Shown here in pieces: positions 16,389-25,049 of a DNA stretch of 43,576 nt. Position 1 is the first letter of the stretch. Every line of letters begins with the position of its first letter. The DNA lies in contig CATQGW010000002.1 in the NCBI GenBank assembly GCA_958295515.1, positions 214,332 through 257,907 on the forward strand, written 5' to 3'. The position numbers and the translations under genes are program-made. The stretch comes from an uncultured Dehalococcoidia bacterium. GTDB lineage: Bacteria > Chloroflexota > Dehalococcoidia > Bin125. The notes under the pieces were generated by a model. It did no database searches and was not told the DNA's origin. It saw only the letters and a program-made list of their open reading frames with translations.

Positions 16389-17460
16389 GGCGGACCTGCT
16401 CGATTTGGATTTGGATGGTCTGACCGCGCTGGTCGCAGAGCTCGGGCAGCCGACGTTTCGGGCGCGGCAGGTCTGGCGGCAGATTTGGCAGCGGGGAACG
16501 CTGGATCCGCAGGAGATGAGCGATCTGCCGCGCGCGCTGCGCGAGCAGCTGGCTGAGCGGATTGCGCCGCCGCCCGCTGCGACAGCGACGCAGACCAGCG
16601 AGGACGGCTCGACGACGAAGGCGCTGCTGCCGCTGGCGGATGGGGAGATGGTTGAGACGGTGCTGATTCGCCATGATCCGCACGCGCAGGCCGGCTCGCG
16701 AGTCAGCCCGACCGCGCGGCGCACGGTTTGTCTCTCGACGCAGGCGGGCTGCGCGATGGGCTGCACATTTTGCGCGACCGGCGCGCAGGGCTTTCGGCGG
16801 CAGCTCTCGGTCGGCGAGGTGCTGGTGCAGGCGCTGCTGGCGCGAAGCTGGGCGCGGGCGGAGGGCGGCGAGCTCACGCATGTTGTGTTCATGGGAATGG
16901 GCGAGCCGCTGGCCAACTATGAGGTGGTCAGCGCGGCGCTGGAGCGGCTGTCCGACGCTGACGGGTTCGGGTTGTCGCCGCGGCGGATCACCGTTTCGAC
17001 GGTGGGGCTGCCGGCGCAGATGCGGTGTTTGGCGGACGATCATCCGCAGGTGAATCTGGCGGTCAGTTTGCACGCCGCCGAGGCCTCGCTGCGGCGCGAG
17101 TTGGTGCCTGTGCCGCCGGCGACGCCGGCGGAGATCGTTGCGGCGGCGCGTGAGCACTCTGAGCGGACCGGCCGCCGCGTGACGTTTGAGTATGTGCTGC
17201 TGGCGGGCGTCAATGATTCGCGGGCGCAGGCGCGGGCGTTGGCTGATCGGATTGCAGGGATTCGCTGCCAGGTGAACCTGATTCCGTTCAATCCGTCGGC
17301 GGATGTGGTGGGGCGGCGGCCCAGCCGGCGGGCGACGTTGGGATTCCAGCAGGCGCTGGTTGAGCGGGGAGTTGCGGCGAATGTACGTGTGGAGAAGGGG
17401 CGGGATATCGCGGCGGCGTGCGGGCAGCTGCGCGGCGATCGGGTGCGGCGGGACGGATAG
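16381..17460 (+). CDS. rlmN: Dual-specificity 23S rRNA/tRNA adenine-C2 methyltransferase RlmN
   Basis: A 359-residue radical SAM enzyme that methylates C2 of A2503 in 23S rRNA and of A37 in tRNAs. The iron-sulfur motif CAMGCTFC (CxxxCxxC) follows TVCLSTQAGC. Other family marks are FMGMGEPLANYE, ITVSTVGLP, LAVSLHAAEASLR, EYVLLAGVND and LIPFNPS. The N-terminal FRARQVWRQIWQRG domain is present. It overlaps fmt by 8 bp, so translation is coupled. Confidence 0.96.
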   Translation: MAEADLLDLDLDGLTALVAELGQPTFRARQVWRQIWQRGTLDPQEMSDLPRALREQLAERIAPPPAATATQTSEDGSTTKALLPLADGEMVETVLIRHDPHAQAGSRVSPTARRTVCLSTQAGCAMGCTFCATGAQGFRRQLSVGEVLVQALLARSWARAEGGELTHVVFMGMGEPLANYEVVSAALERLSDADGFGLSPRRITVSTVGLPAQMRCLADDHPQVNLAVSLHAAEASLRRELVPVPPATPAEIVAAAREHSERTGRRVTFEYVLLAGVNDSRAQARALADRIAGIRCQVNLIPFNPSADVVGRRPSRRATLGFQQALVERGVAANVRVEKGRDIAAACGQLRGDRVRRDG

Positions 17461-17462
17461 AT

Positions 17463-17468
17463 TAGCCT
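17463..17468 (+). promoter_or_regulatory. Putative -10 (TAGCCT)
   Basis: TAGCCT lies immediately after the rlmN stop and 44 bases before the ATG at 17513, where GGAGGG at 17499-17504 gives a ribosome site. Same hexamer as at 2335, 33775 and 35489. Confidence 0.35.
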
Positions 17469-17512
17469 GCCACACGCGGCGCCGGCACGGGGCGCTGCGG
17501 AGGGCATGGCTG

Positions 17513-18661
17513 ATGGCTGGATGGCGATGGTTGGCGGCTGCGCTCGTGAGCATGGCGTTGGCCTTTCTGGCGGCGCTGACGTTGGCGGGAGTTGCTCTTG
17601 CGGATGGGGACGAGCAAGAGGCTGCTGCTTCGGCGGCCTTGCAGCCGACGCAGGTCGTCGCGGAGATTCCCGACGGCTATGGCCGCCTGTTCCCGCTTCA
17701 GTGGGGCGGCGGCTCACTCTATCAGCTCAAGGCGCGCTTGGGCACGATGGGCTGCCTTGCGAATACGATCTGGAATTATGACGGCGGCGAATGGCACGGC
17801 TACAACCAGTACCACGTGCCGTCAACGCTGAACGCAGAGTGGCTGGGCGCGTACCAGGAGTTCGTGCCGGCGGGAAGCTTGTACGCAACCTGTTTCGACA
17901 TCTGCGAGTTCAGCTATTTCGACGACCCGCGGCCCGCGGATTGGCCATGCCTGTCGCCAGTGGCGCTTCTCGAAAAGTTCGGGGCCTCCCTCTATCAGCA
18001 CCCGATCGACGAATCATCCACTTGTACAGATGACTTCGATCCACTCGTGAAACAAAGTGCCCTGCCTTCGATGCCGCTGTACCCAAAGACGTGTATCGTC
18101 AGACAAGATACACCGGGTGGCATAGGAGGGAACGCGACATTCCCGTTCGTTCCCTGGAACGGCAGCATGTACCCCTACTACCCAAGTGTGCTTGCCATCT
18201 TTGCGCCGCCACGCGATGGGCAGACTGATATCGACCGCCTGTGGGTCCGCAACGCCGAACTCCACGAACTCTGCCACGCGAACCAGTACTTCCACATCGC
18301 CGAGCAGATGCAACCCGATAGATTGCTCAACCCGTCCAGGGTCGTGGCTGGCTGGGTCGTGGCTGGCTGGCTTGTGACCGAACCGGGGCGTGCGTTCGTT
18401 GACTTGGTCGACTTCGTGCGCGATGCAGACTGGGATTGGTCGCTTCCCGACGACACATACGAAAGCATATACGGACCCAATCCCTTTGAACTGGCGGCAG
18501 AACTGTGTTCCTTCTATCTTCTCGACCGAATGGGCGAACAGCCTAAGGAAGCCCTCAGAGACTCCGACTTCGATTTGGCGCGATATCTCACGCCGGAGAT
18601 TGTTGAGTGGATCGAAACGTGGGTTGCGCTGCCGGAGATCGTGGCTCCAGAGACAGGCTGA
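17513..18661 (+). CDS. Secreted putative zinc-metallopeptidase-like protein (HExxH), function unknown
   Basis: A 382-residue protein with a clear signal peptide (MAGWRWLAAALVSMALAFLA onward, cleaved near VALA-DG, about residue 30). The mature part has an aromatic segment FPLQWGGGSLYQLKARLGTM, paired cysteines and HELCH at residues 251-255, a perfect HExxH; a Glu in WLVTEPGR about 40 residues later could be the third ligand. Peptidase activity is inferred from the motif only. A 15-bp direct duplication at 18341-18370 encodes GWVVAGWLV. From about 17.9 kb the GC content falls and codon use differs from rlmN, which suggests transfer. The ATG at 17513 (not 17506, which is in another frame) has GGAGGG in place. 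Confidence 0.75.
   Translation: MAGWRWLAAALVSMALAFLAALTLAGVALADGDEQEAAASAALQPTQVVAEIPDGYGRLFPLQWGGGSLYQLKARLGTMGCLANTIWNYDGGEWHGYNQYHVPSTLNAEWLGAYQEFVPAGSLYATCFDICEFSYFDDPRPADWPCLSPVALLEKFGASLYQHPIDESSTCTDDFDPLVKQSALPSMPLYPKTCIVRQDTPGGIGGNATFPFVPWNGSMYPYYPSVLAIFAPPRDGQTDIDRLWVRNAELHELCHANQYFHIAEQMQPDRLLNPSRVVAGWVVAGWLVTEPGRAFVDLVDFVRDADWDWSLPDDTYESIYGPNPFELAAELCSFYLLDRMGEQPKEALRDSDFDLARYLTPEIVEWIETWVALPEIVAPETG
18341..18370 (+). repeat. 15-bp perfect tandem duplication inside the HExxH gene
   Basis: GTCGTGGCTGGCTGG occurs twice in direct succession (18341-18355 and 18356-18370), adding five residues without changing the frame, between the HELCH motif and a possible third zinc ligand. Confidence 0.85.
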
Positions 18662-18696
18662 CGATTGCACGGCGGCGGGCGGGCAGCGGCGCGGGG

Positions 18697-19365
18697 TTAG
18701 GTTTCGGTGGATTCGGTGGAGGCTTCTGTGGGGGTGTCGGCCTGGTCGGCGGGGGCTTCGGCGGCGGCGGCTTCGAGGGCCTCTTCCTCGTCGGCTTCGG
18801 CGGTGAGGCGCGGGGCCAGGACGGTGGCGATGCCGACGGCGTCGTCGGCCAGCGCGCGCACGCCCGGCGGGAGGGTGATGTCGCGGACCAGGATGCTGTC
18901 GCCGAATTCGCTCATGCCGCTGACGTCGACCTCAAGCTCCGAGGGCATCTCGCGCGGCAGCGCTTCGAGCGGGAGGTATTCGAGCGACTGCACGAGTGTG
19001 CCGCCCAGGGCGACGGCCTCGGGGACGCCGACCAGGTGCAGGCGGGCTTCGCTGTGAATCATGCGGGTGAGGTCGACCTGGTAGAAATCGACGTGGAGCA
19101 GCTCGCCGCTGACGGGGTGGCGCTGCACTTCGCGCAGCACGACGGGGGTGGTGTCCTCGCTGCCGTCGATCTCCATCTGCACCACGGCGTTGCGGTCGAC
19201 CGAGCGGAAGACGCGCTGCAGTTCGACGAGGGGGGTCTGGATGGTGATCGAATCGACGCCGCGTCCGTAGACGTTGCAGGGCAGCATGCCCTCGCGCCGC
19301 AGGCGCTTGACGGCGCTGCCGGTGATGCTGCGGGTTGCTGCTCGCAGGGTCGCGTCGTCGGGCAT
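18697..19365 (-). CDS. rplY: 50S ribosomal protein L25/general stress protein Ctc
   Basis: A 222-residue L25 of the long (CTC/TL5) type that binds 5S rRNA. The N-terminal L25 beta-barrel is recognised from SAVKRLRREGMLPCNVYGRG and PVVLREVQRHPVSGELLHVDFYQV in outline; the second beta domain includes VGVPEAVALGGTLVQSLEYL and LEVDVSGMSEFGDSI. The C-terminus is an acidic Ala/Glu/Thr tail. ATG at 19365 has AGGAGC upstream and a TAGCGT -10-like hexamer on the minus strand at 19394-19399. It is divergent from hyuA and convergent with the HExxH gene. Confidence 0.93.
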   Translation of the reverse strand: MPDDATLRAATRSITGSAVKRLRREGMLPCNVYGRGVDSITIQTPLVELQRVFRSVDRNAVVQMEIDGSEDTTPVVLREVQRHPVSGELLHVDFYQVDLTRMIHSEARLHLVGVPEAVALGGTLVQSLEYLPLEALPREMPSELEVDVSGMSEFGDSILVRDITLPPGVRALADDAVGIATVLAPRLTAEADEEEALEAAAAEAPADQADTPTEASTESTET

Positions 19366-19477
19366 TGGTTTTCCGCTCCTGGCTCCTCTGGCGACGCTAT
19401 GCGGCGCTCGCCAAGTGGTCAAGCGGGCGGGACGGCGGGAGTGCGTGCGAGACTACGGAGCGAGGAGCGGGGGCGCG

Positions 19478-21472
19478 ATGACGGAACGACGGCTGCTTGG
19501 CGTTGACGTGGGCGGGACGTTCACGGATTTCGTGTACGTCGAGGGCGGGCGCACGCGGATTGCGAAACGCCCCTCGACGCCGTCGGATCCGGGGCGGGCG
19601 ATTGTGGACGGCCTGCTCGAGTTGGGCTGGACGCCGAGCGATGTCGTACACGGCTCGACGGTGGCGACGAACACGCTGCTGACGCGCACGGGCGCGCGGA
19701 CGGCGCTGATCACGACGCGGGGCTTCCGCGACACGCTGGAGATCGGCCGGCAGGCGCGGCCCGACCTCTACGCGCTGCACCCCACGCGCCCGGAGCCGCT
19801 GGTACCGGCGGAGCTGCGCTTTGAGGTTGGCGAGCGGATCGCGGCGGACGGCGAGGTGATCGAACCGTTGGATGAGGCGGCGCTGGCGGATGTGTTGGAC
19901 GAGATTGAGGCGTCGGGCGTGCGCTCGGCGGCGATCTGCTTTCTCTTTTCGTTCGTCAACCCCGCGCATGAGCAGCGGGCAGCGGCGGCGGCGCGGGCGC
20001 GTGGGCTGAGCGTCTCGGCGTCGCACGAGGTGCTGCCGCAGCACCGCGAGTATGAGCGCAGCAGCACGACGGTCGCCAACGCTTACCTCGCGCCGGTGAT
20101 GTCGAGCTACCTGAACGGACTGGAACGGACGCTCTCGGAGCGGGCGGCGGGCGGCGGCGCGGTCAGCTTGCGGATTATGCAGTCCAACGGCGGCAGTCTG
20201 AGCGCGGCGGGGGCGGGCGAGCAGGCGGTGCGCACGGTGCTTTCGGGTCCGGCGGGCGGCGTGGCGGGCGCGTTTGCGGCGGCGTTGGCGGCGGGCTATG
20301 AGCAGGCGATCACGTTTGATATGGGCGGCACGTCGGCGGATGTTTCGCTCTGCCCGGGGCGGCTGCTGGAGCGCACGGATTTGATGATCGACGGGATGCC
20401 GATTCGGACGCCGGCGGTTGATGTGCATACGGTCGGCGCGGGCGGCGGCTCGATTGCGTGGTTCGATGCGGGCGGGGCGCTGCGCGTGGGGCCGCAGAGC
20501 GCGGGCGCGGATCCGGGGCCGGCGGCCTACGGGCGCGGGGAAGCGCCGACGGTGACCGACGCACACGCGGTGTTGGGGCGGCTGCGACCGGAGCAGCGAT
20601 TGGGCGGGACGATCGCGCTGGATCCGCAGCGGGCGGAGCGGGCGCTGCGCACGATTGCGGGGCCGTTCGGCGGCGATCCGCTGGTCGCGGCGGCGGCGGT
20701 GATCGATGTGGTGAACGCGAATATGGCGCGGGCGCTGCGGGTGATTTCGGTTGAGCGCGGGCGCGACCCGGCGCGCTTCACGCTGGTGGCGTTCGGCGGT
20801 GCGGGACCGCTGCACGCCTGCGATCTGGCGGAGGCGCTGGGGATTCCGGCGGTGGTGATTCCGCCGTCGCCCGGGGTGCTGAGCGCCAGCGGGATGCTGA
20901 GCGCGGATGTGACGCGGGACACGGAGCGCGGCGTTCACCTGACGATTGCGGCGGAGGGCGGGGCGGAGATCGGCGCGCTGGCGGAGGTTTACGAAGCGCT
21001 GGAGGAGCAGGCGCTGGCGGCGATTGGCGAGGACGGCTACGGGGCGGAGGCGCGGATCGAGTACGCCGCTGATTTGCGCTATCAGGGGCAGTCGCACGAG
21101 CTGACGGTGGGGCTGGCGGGCTACGGCTCGGCGGCGGCGATCCGGGAGGCGTTTCAGGCGGCGCATGAGGAGCGCTTCGGCTTCCGCGACGAGGGGCGCG
21201 GGGTTGAGCTGGTCACGGCGCGGGTGAAGGCGCGGGCGGCGGGGGATGAGCCGACGGCGGGGATCGAGGGCGAACGGTCGGCGGGCGCGGAGATGGAGCA
21301 CGAGGTGATGTGGGATGATCGGCGCGCGACGCGGTTTATCGAGCGCGGCGGGCTGACGCGCCAGGTTGAGGGTCCGGCGGTGATTACGCAGGTGGACGCG
21401 ACGACGTTGGTGCCGCCGGGCTGGCGGGCGGGCCCGCTCGAGAGCGGGGCGCTGCTGTTGGAGCGTGTGTGA
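19478..21472 (+). CDS. hyuA: Hydantoinase/oxoprolinase A subunit
   Basis: A 664-residue ATP-dependent hydantoinase/5-oxoprolinase (or acetone-carboxylase-type) subunit A. Visible are the ASKHA-fold phosphate-binding N-terminus LLGVDVGGTFTDFVYVEGG, GSTVATNTLLTRTGARTALITTRGF, SHEVLPQHREYERSSTTV, the second ATPase strand ITFDMGGTSADVSLC, VGAGGGSIAWFDAGGALRVGP, and FGGAGPLHACDLAEALGIP. These enzymes hydrolyse cyclic amides using ATP; the actual substrate is not evident. The ATG at 19478 is preceded by GAGGAG. Its TGA overlaps the ATG of hyuB. Confidence 0.92.
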   Translation: MTERRLLGVDVGGTFTDFVYVEGGRTRIAKRPSTPSDPGRAIVDGLLELGWTPSDVVHGSTVATNTLLTRTGARTALITTRGFRDTLEIGRQARPDLYALHPTRPEPLVPAELRFEVGERIAADGEVIEPLDEAALADVLDEIEASGVRSAAICFLFSFVNPAHEQRAAAAARARGLSVSASHEVLPQHREYERSSTTVANAYLAPVMSSYLNGLERTLSERAAGGGAVSLRIMQSNGGSLSAAGAGEQAVRTVLSGPAGGVAGAFAAALAAGYEQAITFDMGGTSADVSLCPGRLLERTDLMIDGMPIRTPAVDVHTVGAGGGSIAWFDAGGALRVGPQSAGADPGPAAYGRGEAPTVTDAHAVLGRLRPEQRLGGTIALDPQRAERALRTIAGPFGGDPLVAAAAVIDVVNANMARALRVISVERGRDPARFTLVAFGGAGPLHACDLAEALGIPAVVIPPSPGVLSASGMLSADVTRDTERGVHLTIAAEGGAEIGALAEVYEALEEQALAAIGEDGYGAEARIEYAADLRYQGQSHELTVGLAGYGSAAAIREAFQAAHEERFGFRDEGRGVELVTARVKARAAGDEPTAGIEGERSAGAEMEHEVMWDDRRATRFIERGGLTRQVEGPAVITQVDATTLVPPGWRAGPLESGALLLERV

Positions 21473-23091
21473 TGGCTGAACACGAGCAAACGGCGGACAC
21501 GCTGCCGGATCCGGCGCGGCTGGCGATCTTTGACTCGCTGGTGTCGTCGATTGCGGATGAGATGGGTGCGACGCTGCGGCATACGGCGCTGTCGCCGAAC
21601 ATTAAGGAGCGGGCGGACTTTTCCTGCGCGGTGTTCGACGCGGCGGGGCAGCTGCTGGCGCAGGCGGCGCACATTCCGGTGCATTTGGGGGCGATGCCGG
21701 AGTCGGTGCGGGCGGTGGCGCATCTCGCGCCGTGGCGGGCGGGGGACCTGGCGATTCTGAACGATCCGTTTCTGGGCGGGACGCACTTGCCGGATGTGAC
21801 GATGGTTTCGCCGGTCTTCGCTGAGGGGATTGCGGAGCCGATTGGTTATGTCGCCAGCCGCGCGCACCAGGCGGATATCGGCGGGATGGCGCCGGGCTCG
21901 ATGCCGGTGGCGGAGGAGCTGATTCAGGAGGGGCTGGTGATTCCGCCGCTGCGGTTGTATCGCGGCGGGGAGTTGGTCTCGGAGGCGCTGGAGTTGATTT
22001 TGCGCAATGTACGCACGCCGGATGAGCGGCGGGGGGATTTTGCGGCGCAGGTGGCGGCGCAGCGGCTGGGGGAGCGTCGGATTGCGGCGCTGCACGATGA
22101 GCTTGGGGAGTCGGCGTGGACGCGGCATACGGCGGCGCTGCTGGATCACGGGGAGCGGGCGGCGCGGGCGGCGCTGCGCGAGCTGCCGCAGGGGCGTTGG
22201 GCTTTCGAGGATGCGCTGGACGACGACGGTCATACGGAGGAGCCGGTGCCGATTCGGGTGGAGTTGACGTTGGAGGGCGGCGGGGCGCATTTCGATTTCA
22301 GCGGGAGCGCGCCGCAGCGGGCGGCTTCGATTAATGCGGTTGCGCCGGTGACGCGGTCGGCGTGCTACTACGTGATTCGCTGCCTGCTGCCGGCAGAGAC
22401 GCCGACCAATGCGGGTCTGTTCCGCCCGATTTCGTTCACGCTGCCGTCGGGCAGCGTGGTGGCGGCGAATCCGCCGGTGGCGGTGGCGGCGGGGAATGTG
22501 GAGACGAGTCAGCGGATCGTGGACTGCGTGTGGGGGGCGTTTGCGCAGATTCTGCCGGAGCGGATGCCGGCGGCGTCGAGCGGGACGATGAACAATTTGA
22601 CGGCGGGGGGGACCGATCCGCGCACGGGGGGTCCGTGGGCGTATTACGAGACGAGCGGGGGGGGTCTGGGGGGCGGGCCTTCGGGGGCGGGGTTGAATGC
22701 GGCGCACAGTCATATGACGAACACGTTGAACACGCCGGCGGAGGCGCTGGAGCTGGCCTATCCGCTGCGGGTGCTGGAGAACAGCATTCGGCGGGGCAGT
22801 GGCGGGGCGGGTTTACGGCGCGGGGGGGACGGTCTGGTGCGGCGCACGGCGTTTTTGGGCGACGCGCGGGTCACCCTGATTACGGAGCGGCGGAGCGGTC
22901 AGGCCTGGGGTGTGAATGGCGGGGGGGACGGTTCGCCCGGGGCGAACTGGCTGGAGACGCGCGATTCGTCCGGGGAAGCGTCGCTGGAGCGGCTGCCGGG
23001 GAAGGTGGTGATTTCGGTCAGGGCGGGCGATGCGGTGCGCCTCGAGACGCCCGGCGGCGGCGGTTGGGGTTCTGCGCCTTCCGCCGAGTAG
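21472..23091 (+). CDS. hyuB: Hydantoinase B/oxoprolinase B subunit
   Basis: A 539-residue partner of HyuA. Family segments include MGATLRHTALSPNIKERADFS near the N-terminus, LAILNDPFLGGTHLPDVTMV, RAHQADIGGMAPGSMP with metal-site residues, YYVIRCLLPAETPTNAGLFR, and the C-terminal GGGLGGGPSGAGLNAAHSHM and LRRGGDGLVRRTAF. The start ATG overlaps the hyuA stop in TGATG; a GTG one codon earlier is also in frame. The gene uses G-ending codons heavily. The last 74 bp overlap a convergent gene on the minus strand. Confidence 0.92.
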   Translation: MAEHEQTADTLPDPARLAIFDSLVSSIADEMGATLRHTALSPNIKERADFSCAVFDAAGQLLAQAAHIPVHLGAMPESVRAVAHLAPWRAGDLAILNDPFLGGTHLPDVTMVSPVFAEGIAEPIGYVASRAHQADIGGMAPGSMPVAEELIQEGLVIPPLRLYRGGELVSEALELILRNVRTPDERRGDFAAQVAAQRLGERRIAALHDELGESAWTRHTAALLDHGERAARAALRELPQGRWAFEDALDDDGHTEEPVPIRVELTLEGGGAHFDFSGSAPQRAASINAVAPVTRSACYYVIRCLLPAETPTNAGLFRPISFTLPSGSVVAANPPVAVAAGNVETSQRIVDCVWGAFAQILPERMPAASSGTMNNLTAGGTDPRTGGPWAYYETSGGGLGGGPSGAGLNAAHSHMTNTLNTPAEALELAYPLRVLENSIRRGSGGAGLRRGGDGLVRRTAFLGDARVTLITERRSGQAWGVNGGGDGSPGANWLETRDSSGEASLERLPGKVVISVRAGDAVRLETPGGGGWGSAPSAE

Positions 23092-23683
23092 CGCGGTTGG
23101 CGTGGGGTGGGGTGGGGGTTGGGTTCGACGGTGCGAGCTGCGGGACTGTCCGGGAGTCCTGTTGGGTGAGGAAGGCGGCGGCAGCGGAGAGCAGGTTGGC
23201 GGCGTCTGCGCCGGGATCGGGGATGGTTTGGTCGGCTTGGGCGGTCGGTTCGTCGAGTTGGGGCGAGGTTTGGGCTTCGGCCGGGAGTTGCGCGGCGGCG
23301 CGGGTGAGGGAGTCGATGTAGGTGTCGAGCTGCTGGAGGTCGGGGGGGATGGTGTTGTTGATGAGGTCGGCGAAGTTGGGCATGTCGGCGGGGAACGAGA
23401 GGGAGGTGTGATGCGGCGCAGGGCTGGGCACGGGCTTGGGATCGTCGAAGCAGTTGAGCAGGCGTCCGACGAAGATGGAGGCGTGGTAGCGGACCCAGTG
23501 AGATTGGGCGTGGTTGGCGAGTTCGACGAGGGGGGCGGCGACGCGTTCGATTCCCCAGGGTCCGGCGAGAGCTTTGAGGGAGCAGTAGCGGAGGTATTCG
23601 GAGTCGGCCTCGTTGGCGACTCTGGCGAGGTTGTCGATGACGGGCTGGAGGTAGAGTTCGCGGAGTTGTGCGAGGTCGTCCAT
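23018..23683 (-). CDS. Helical (possibly HEAT-like) protein of unknown function
   Basis: A 221-residue protein I do not recognise. Residues 1-85 look helical and HEAT/armadillo-like (LYLQPVIDNLARVANEADSE, LRYCSLKALAGPWGIERVAA, HWVRYHASIFVGRLLNCFDD), followed by a Pro-rich linker and a low-complexity basic tail (NRATRRKAQNPNRRRRASRG). It is accepted as a gene because its promoter is the best in the window: TTGACC, 18 bp, TACCAT, six bases, ATG. This also fixes the start at 23683. Its last 74 bp overlap the end of hyuB in antiparallel orientation, so the very C-terminus may be shorter in relatives. Confidence 0.65.
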   Translation of the reverse strand: MDDLAQLRELYLQPVIDNLARVANEADSEYLRYCSLKALAGPWGIERVAAPLVELANHAQSHWVRYHASIFVGRLLNCFDDPKPVPSPAPHHTSLSFPADMPNFADLINNTIPPDLQQLDTYIDSLTRAAAQLPAEAQTSPQLDEPTAQADQTIPDPGADAANLLSAAAAFLTQQDSRTVPQLAPSNPTPTPPHANRATRRKAQNPNRRRRASRGAPHRPP

Positions 23684-23689
23684 GTGGTG

Positions 23690-23719
23690 ATGGTACAGTA
23701 CTGATGTTCTGTTGGTCAA
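23690..23719 (-). promoter_or_regulatory. Complete sigma-70 promoter, leaderless geometry
   Basis: On the minus strand TTGACC (23719-23714), 18-bp spacer, TACCAT (23695-23690), six bases (CACCAC), ATG at 23683. This is the only start in the window where both hexamers and the six-base leaderless spacing coincide. Confidence 0.7.
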
Positions 23720-23760
23720 GGGGCTAGGATGATGAAGCGAGCGTGAGGCGGGCGAGCGGC

Positions 23761-24165
23761 ATGGTCACGGGCGAGGGGCAGACGAACAGGGAGCGGCTCG
23801 AATGGGATCGGCGGATCTACATTGAGCAGGCGCTGGCGGCGGGGGAACGCGAGATTGCGGAGTGGCTGCGGACGGCGGAGCTTGAGTCTGACGAGTCGAC
23901 GGCGGCGGAGGACGCGGAGGACGCGCGTGTTGCGGTAGAGCGGATCGCGAAGGGCGATTTCGTGTCGTGTGAGGCGGTGGAGCGGGAGTTGGACTATCGG
24001 TATCCGGAGGATGCGGTGTTCCTCGGCGAGCTTGCGGCGAGGTATCCGCGGGGCTGCGACTTTGCGTTTGAATTGGATCCGGAGTGTGCGGCGGGGCGGG
24101 CCTTCTTTGCGCGGCTCGGGGATGAGTGGCCTGAGGCGGTTGCGTTTTTTCTTGCGGACGACTGA
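23761..24165 (+). CDS. Small acidic protein of unknown function
   Basis: A protein of 134 residues from ATG 23761 (140 from GTG 23743) that I do not recognise. It is acidic and helical: NRERLEWDRRIYIEQALAAG, then an Asp/Glu/Ala-rich stretch, then YRYPEDAVFLGELAARYPRG and the end PEAVAFFLADD. No signal or membrane segment. It is divergent from the HEAT-like gene at 23683, so the two may share regulation. Start choice is uncertain, because neither candidate has a strong ribosome site; TAGGAT at 23725-23730 is a possible -10. Confidence 0.6.
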   Translation: MVTGEGQTNRERLEWDRRIYIEQALAAGEREIAEWLRTAELESDESTAAEDAEDARVAVERIAKGDFVSCEAVERELDYRYPEDAVFLGELAARYPRGCDFAFELDPECAAGRAFFARLGDEWPEAVAFFLADD

Positions 24166-24222
24166 GCTGCGTGGCGTTTCCCGGTTGGGGTTTTGAGTAC
24201 TCGCTGGAGGCGGCGTGCGGCG

Positions 24223-24550
24223 TTGGTGCTGATGGCGGCGAGATACCCGCGGCGGGGCGCGGGTATGACGGGGGTGGGGGGGCGGGTGTGGCGGAAGTCG
24301 GGTGGGCATGGCGGGGGTGGACGTGGGGGCGGCGTGCGGGGTTGGTGCTGGTCACGGCGAGATACCCGCGGCGGGGCGCGGGTATGACGGAGTAGGGGGC
24401 GCGGGTGTGGCGGAAGTCGGGTGGGCATGGCGGGGGTGGACGTGGGGGCGAAGTGGGTGGCTGCGCGCGGCGTTGGTGCTGGTCACGGCGAGATACCCGC
24501 GGCGGAGCGCGGGTATGACGGAGTAGGGGGCGCGGGTGTGGCGGAAGTGG
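24223..24550 (+). repeat. Tandem array of about 120-130 bp units with embedded palindromes; no gene
   Basis: Two and a half to three units, each with GTTGGTGCTG, the palindromic element (24236-24270, 24355-24389, 24486-24520; CGGCGAGATACCCGCGG...CGCGGGTATGACG), then a G-rich stretch with GTGTGGCGGAAGT and GTGGGCATGGCGGG. Spacing of palindromes is 119 and 131 bp. It fills most of the 474-bp gap between genes at 24165 and 24640. No coding character is seen in this block. Confidence 0.8.
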
Positions 24551-24639
24551 GGGGTGGTGTGGCGGAGGGAGGTTTGAGGGGGGTGGGGTGCGGGGGGATG
24601 GGGAGTCGGGGTAGGATGGGGGGTAGCGGAGGCGGGGCT

Positions 24640-25044
24640 ATGTCGGACAAACTTGAGCGGGATGTGGAGGAAGTGCTGGCGGGGATTGAGGATTTCGACT
24701 GGCGTCGGCGGGAGCGTCGGCCGGGGCCGCTGCGGCGGGCGATTCAGAGCTTTGGGCGGCGGACCAGCGAGCGGCTGGCGCGGCTCAGCGCGGGACACTT
24801 GATGCTGTTTGGCTCGCTGCTGGTGATCGTGGGCTTTGTGCTGCGGGGGCAGTCGCTGGGGATGTGGGCGATCATCCTGGGGGTGGTGTTGTTCCTGATT
24901 GGGCTCGTGTGGACGGCGCGGGGCGGTGGGCGCAGGCGCACGACGACGACGCGGGGGGGCTATTGGCGGGATCGGTACATCAGCTACGACGACGCGCCGC
25001 CGCGCAATCCATTGGAGCGCTGGTTCCGTCGGCGGGAGCGCTAA
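24640..25044 (+). CDS. Two-helix membrane protein of unknown function
   Basis: A 134-residue protein with a charged N-terminal cytosolic segment (LERDVEEVLAGIEDFDWRRR), two transmembrane helices (HLMLFGSLLVIVGFVLRG and MWAIILGVVLFLIGLVWTA), and a basic, Arg-rich C-terminal tail with YWRDRYISYDD and NPLERWFRRRER. Such small two-helix proteins are common in Chloroflexota and Actinobacteria; no function is known to me. ATG at 24640 has GGAGG upstream. The M28 peptidase gene begins 5 bp after its stop, suggesting one transcript. Confidence 0.75.
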   Translation: MSDKLERDVEEVLAGIEDFDWRRRERRPGPLRRAIQSFGRRTSERLARLSAGHLMLFGSLLVIVGFVLRGQSLGMWAIILGVVLFLIGLVWTARGGGRRRTTTTRGGYWRDRYISYDDAPPRNPLERWFRRRER

Positions 25045-25049
25045 TCGGC

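Noticed and set aside
24223..24550. Possible CRISPR array from regularly spaced palindromes
   Set aside because: The spacers are themselves repeated G-rich sequence and no cas gene is present.
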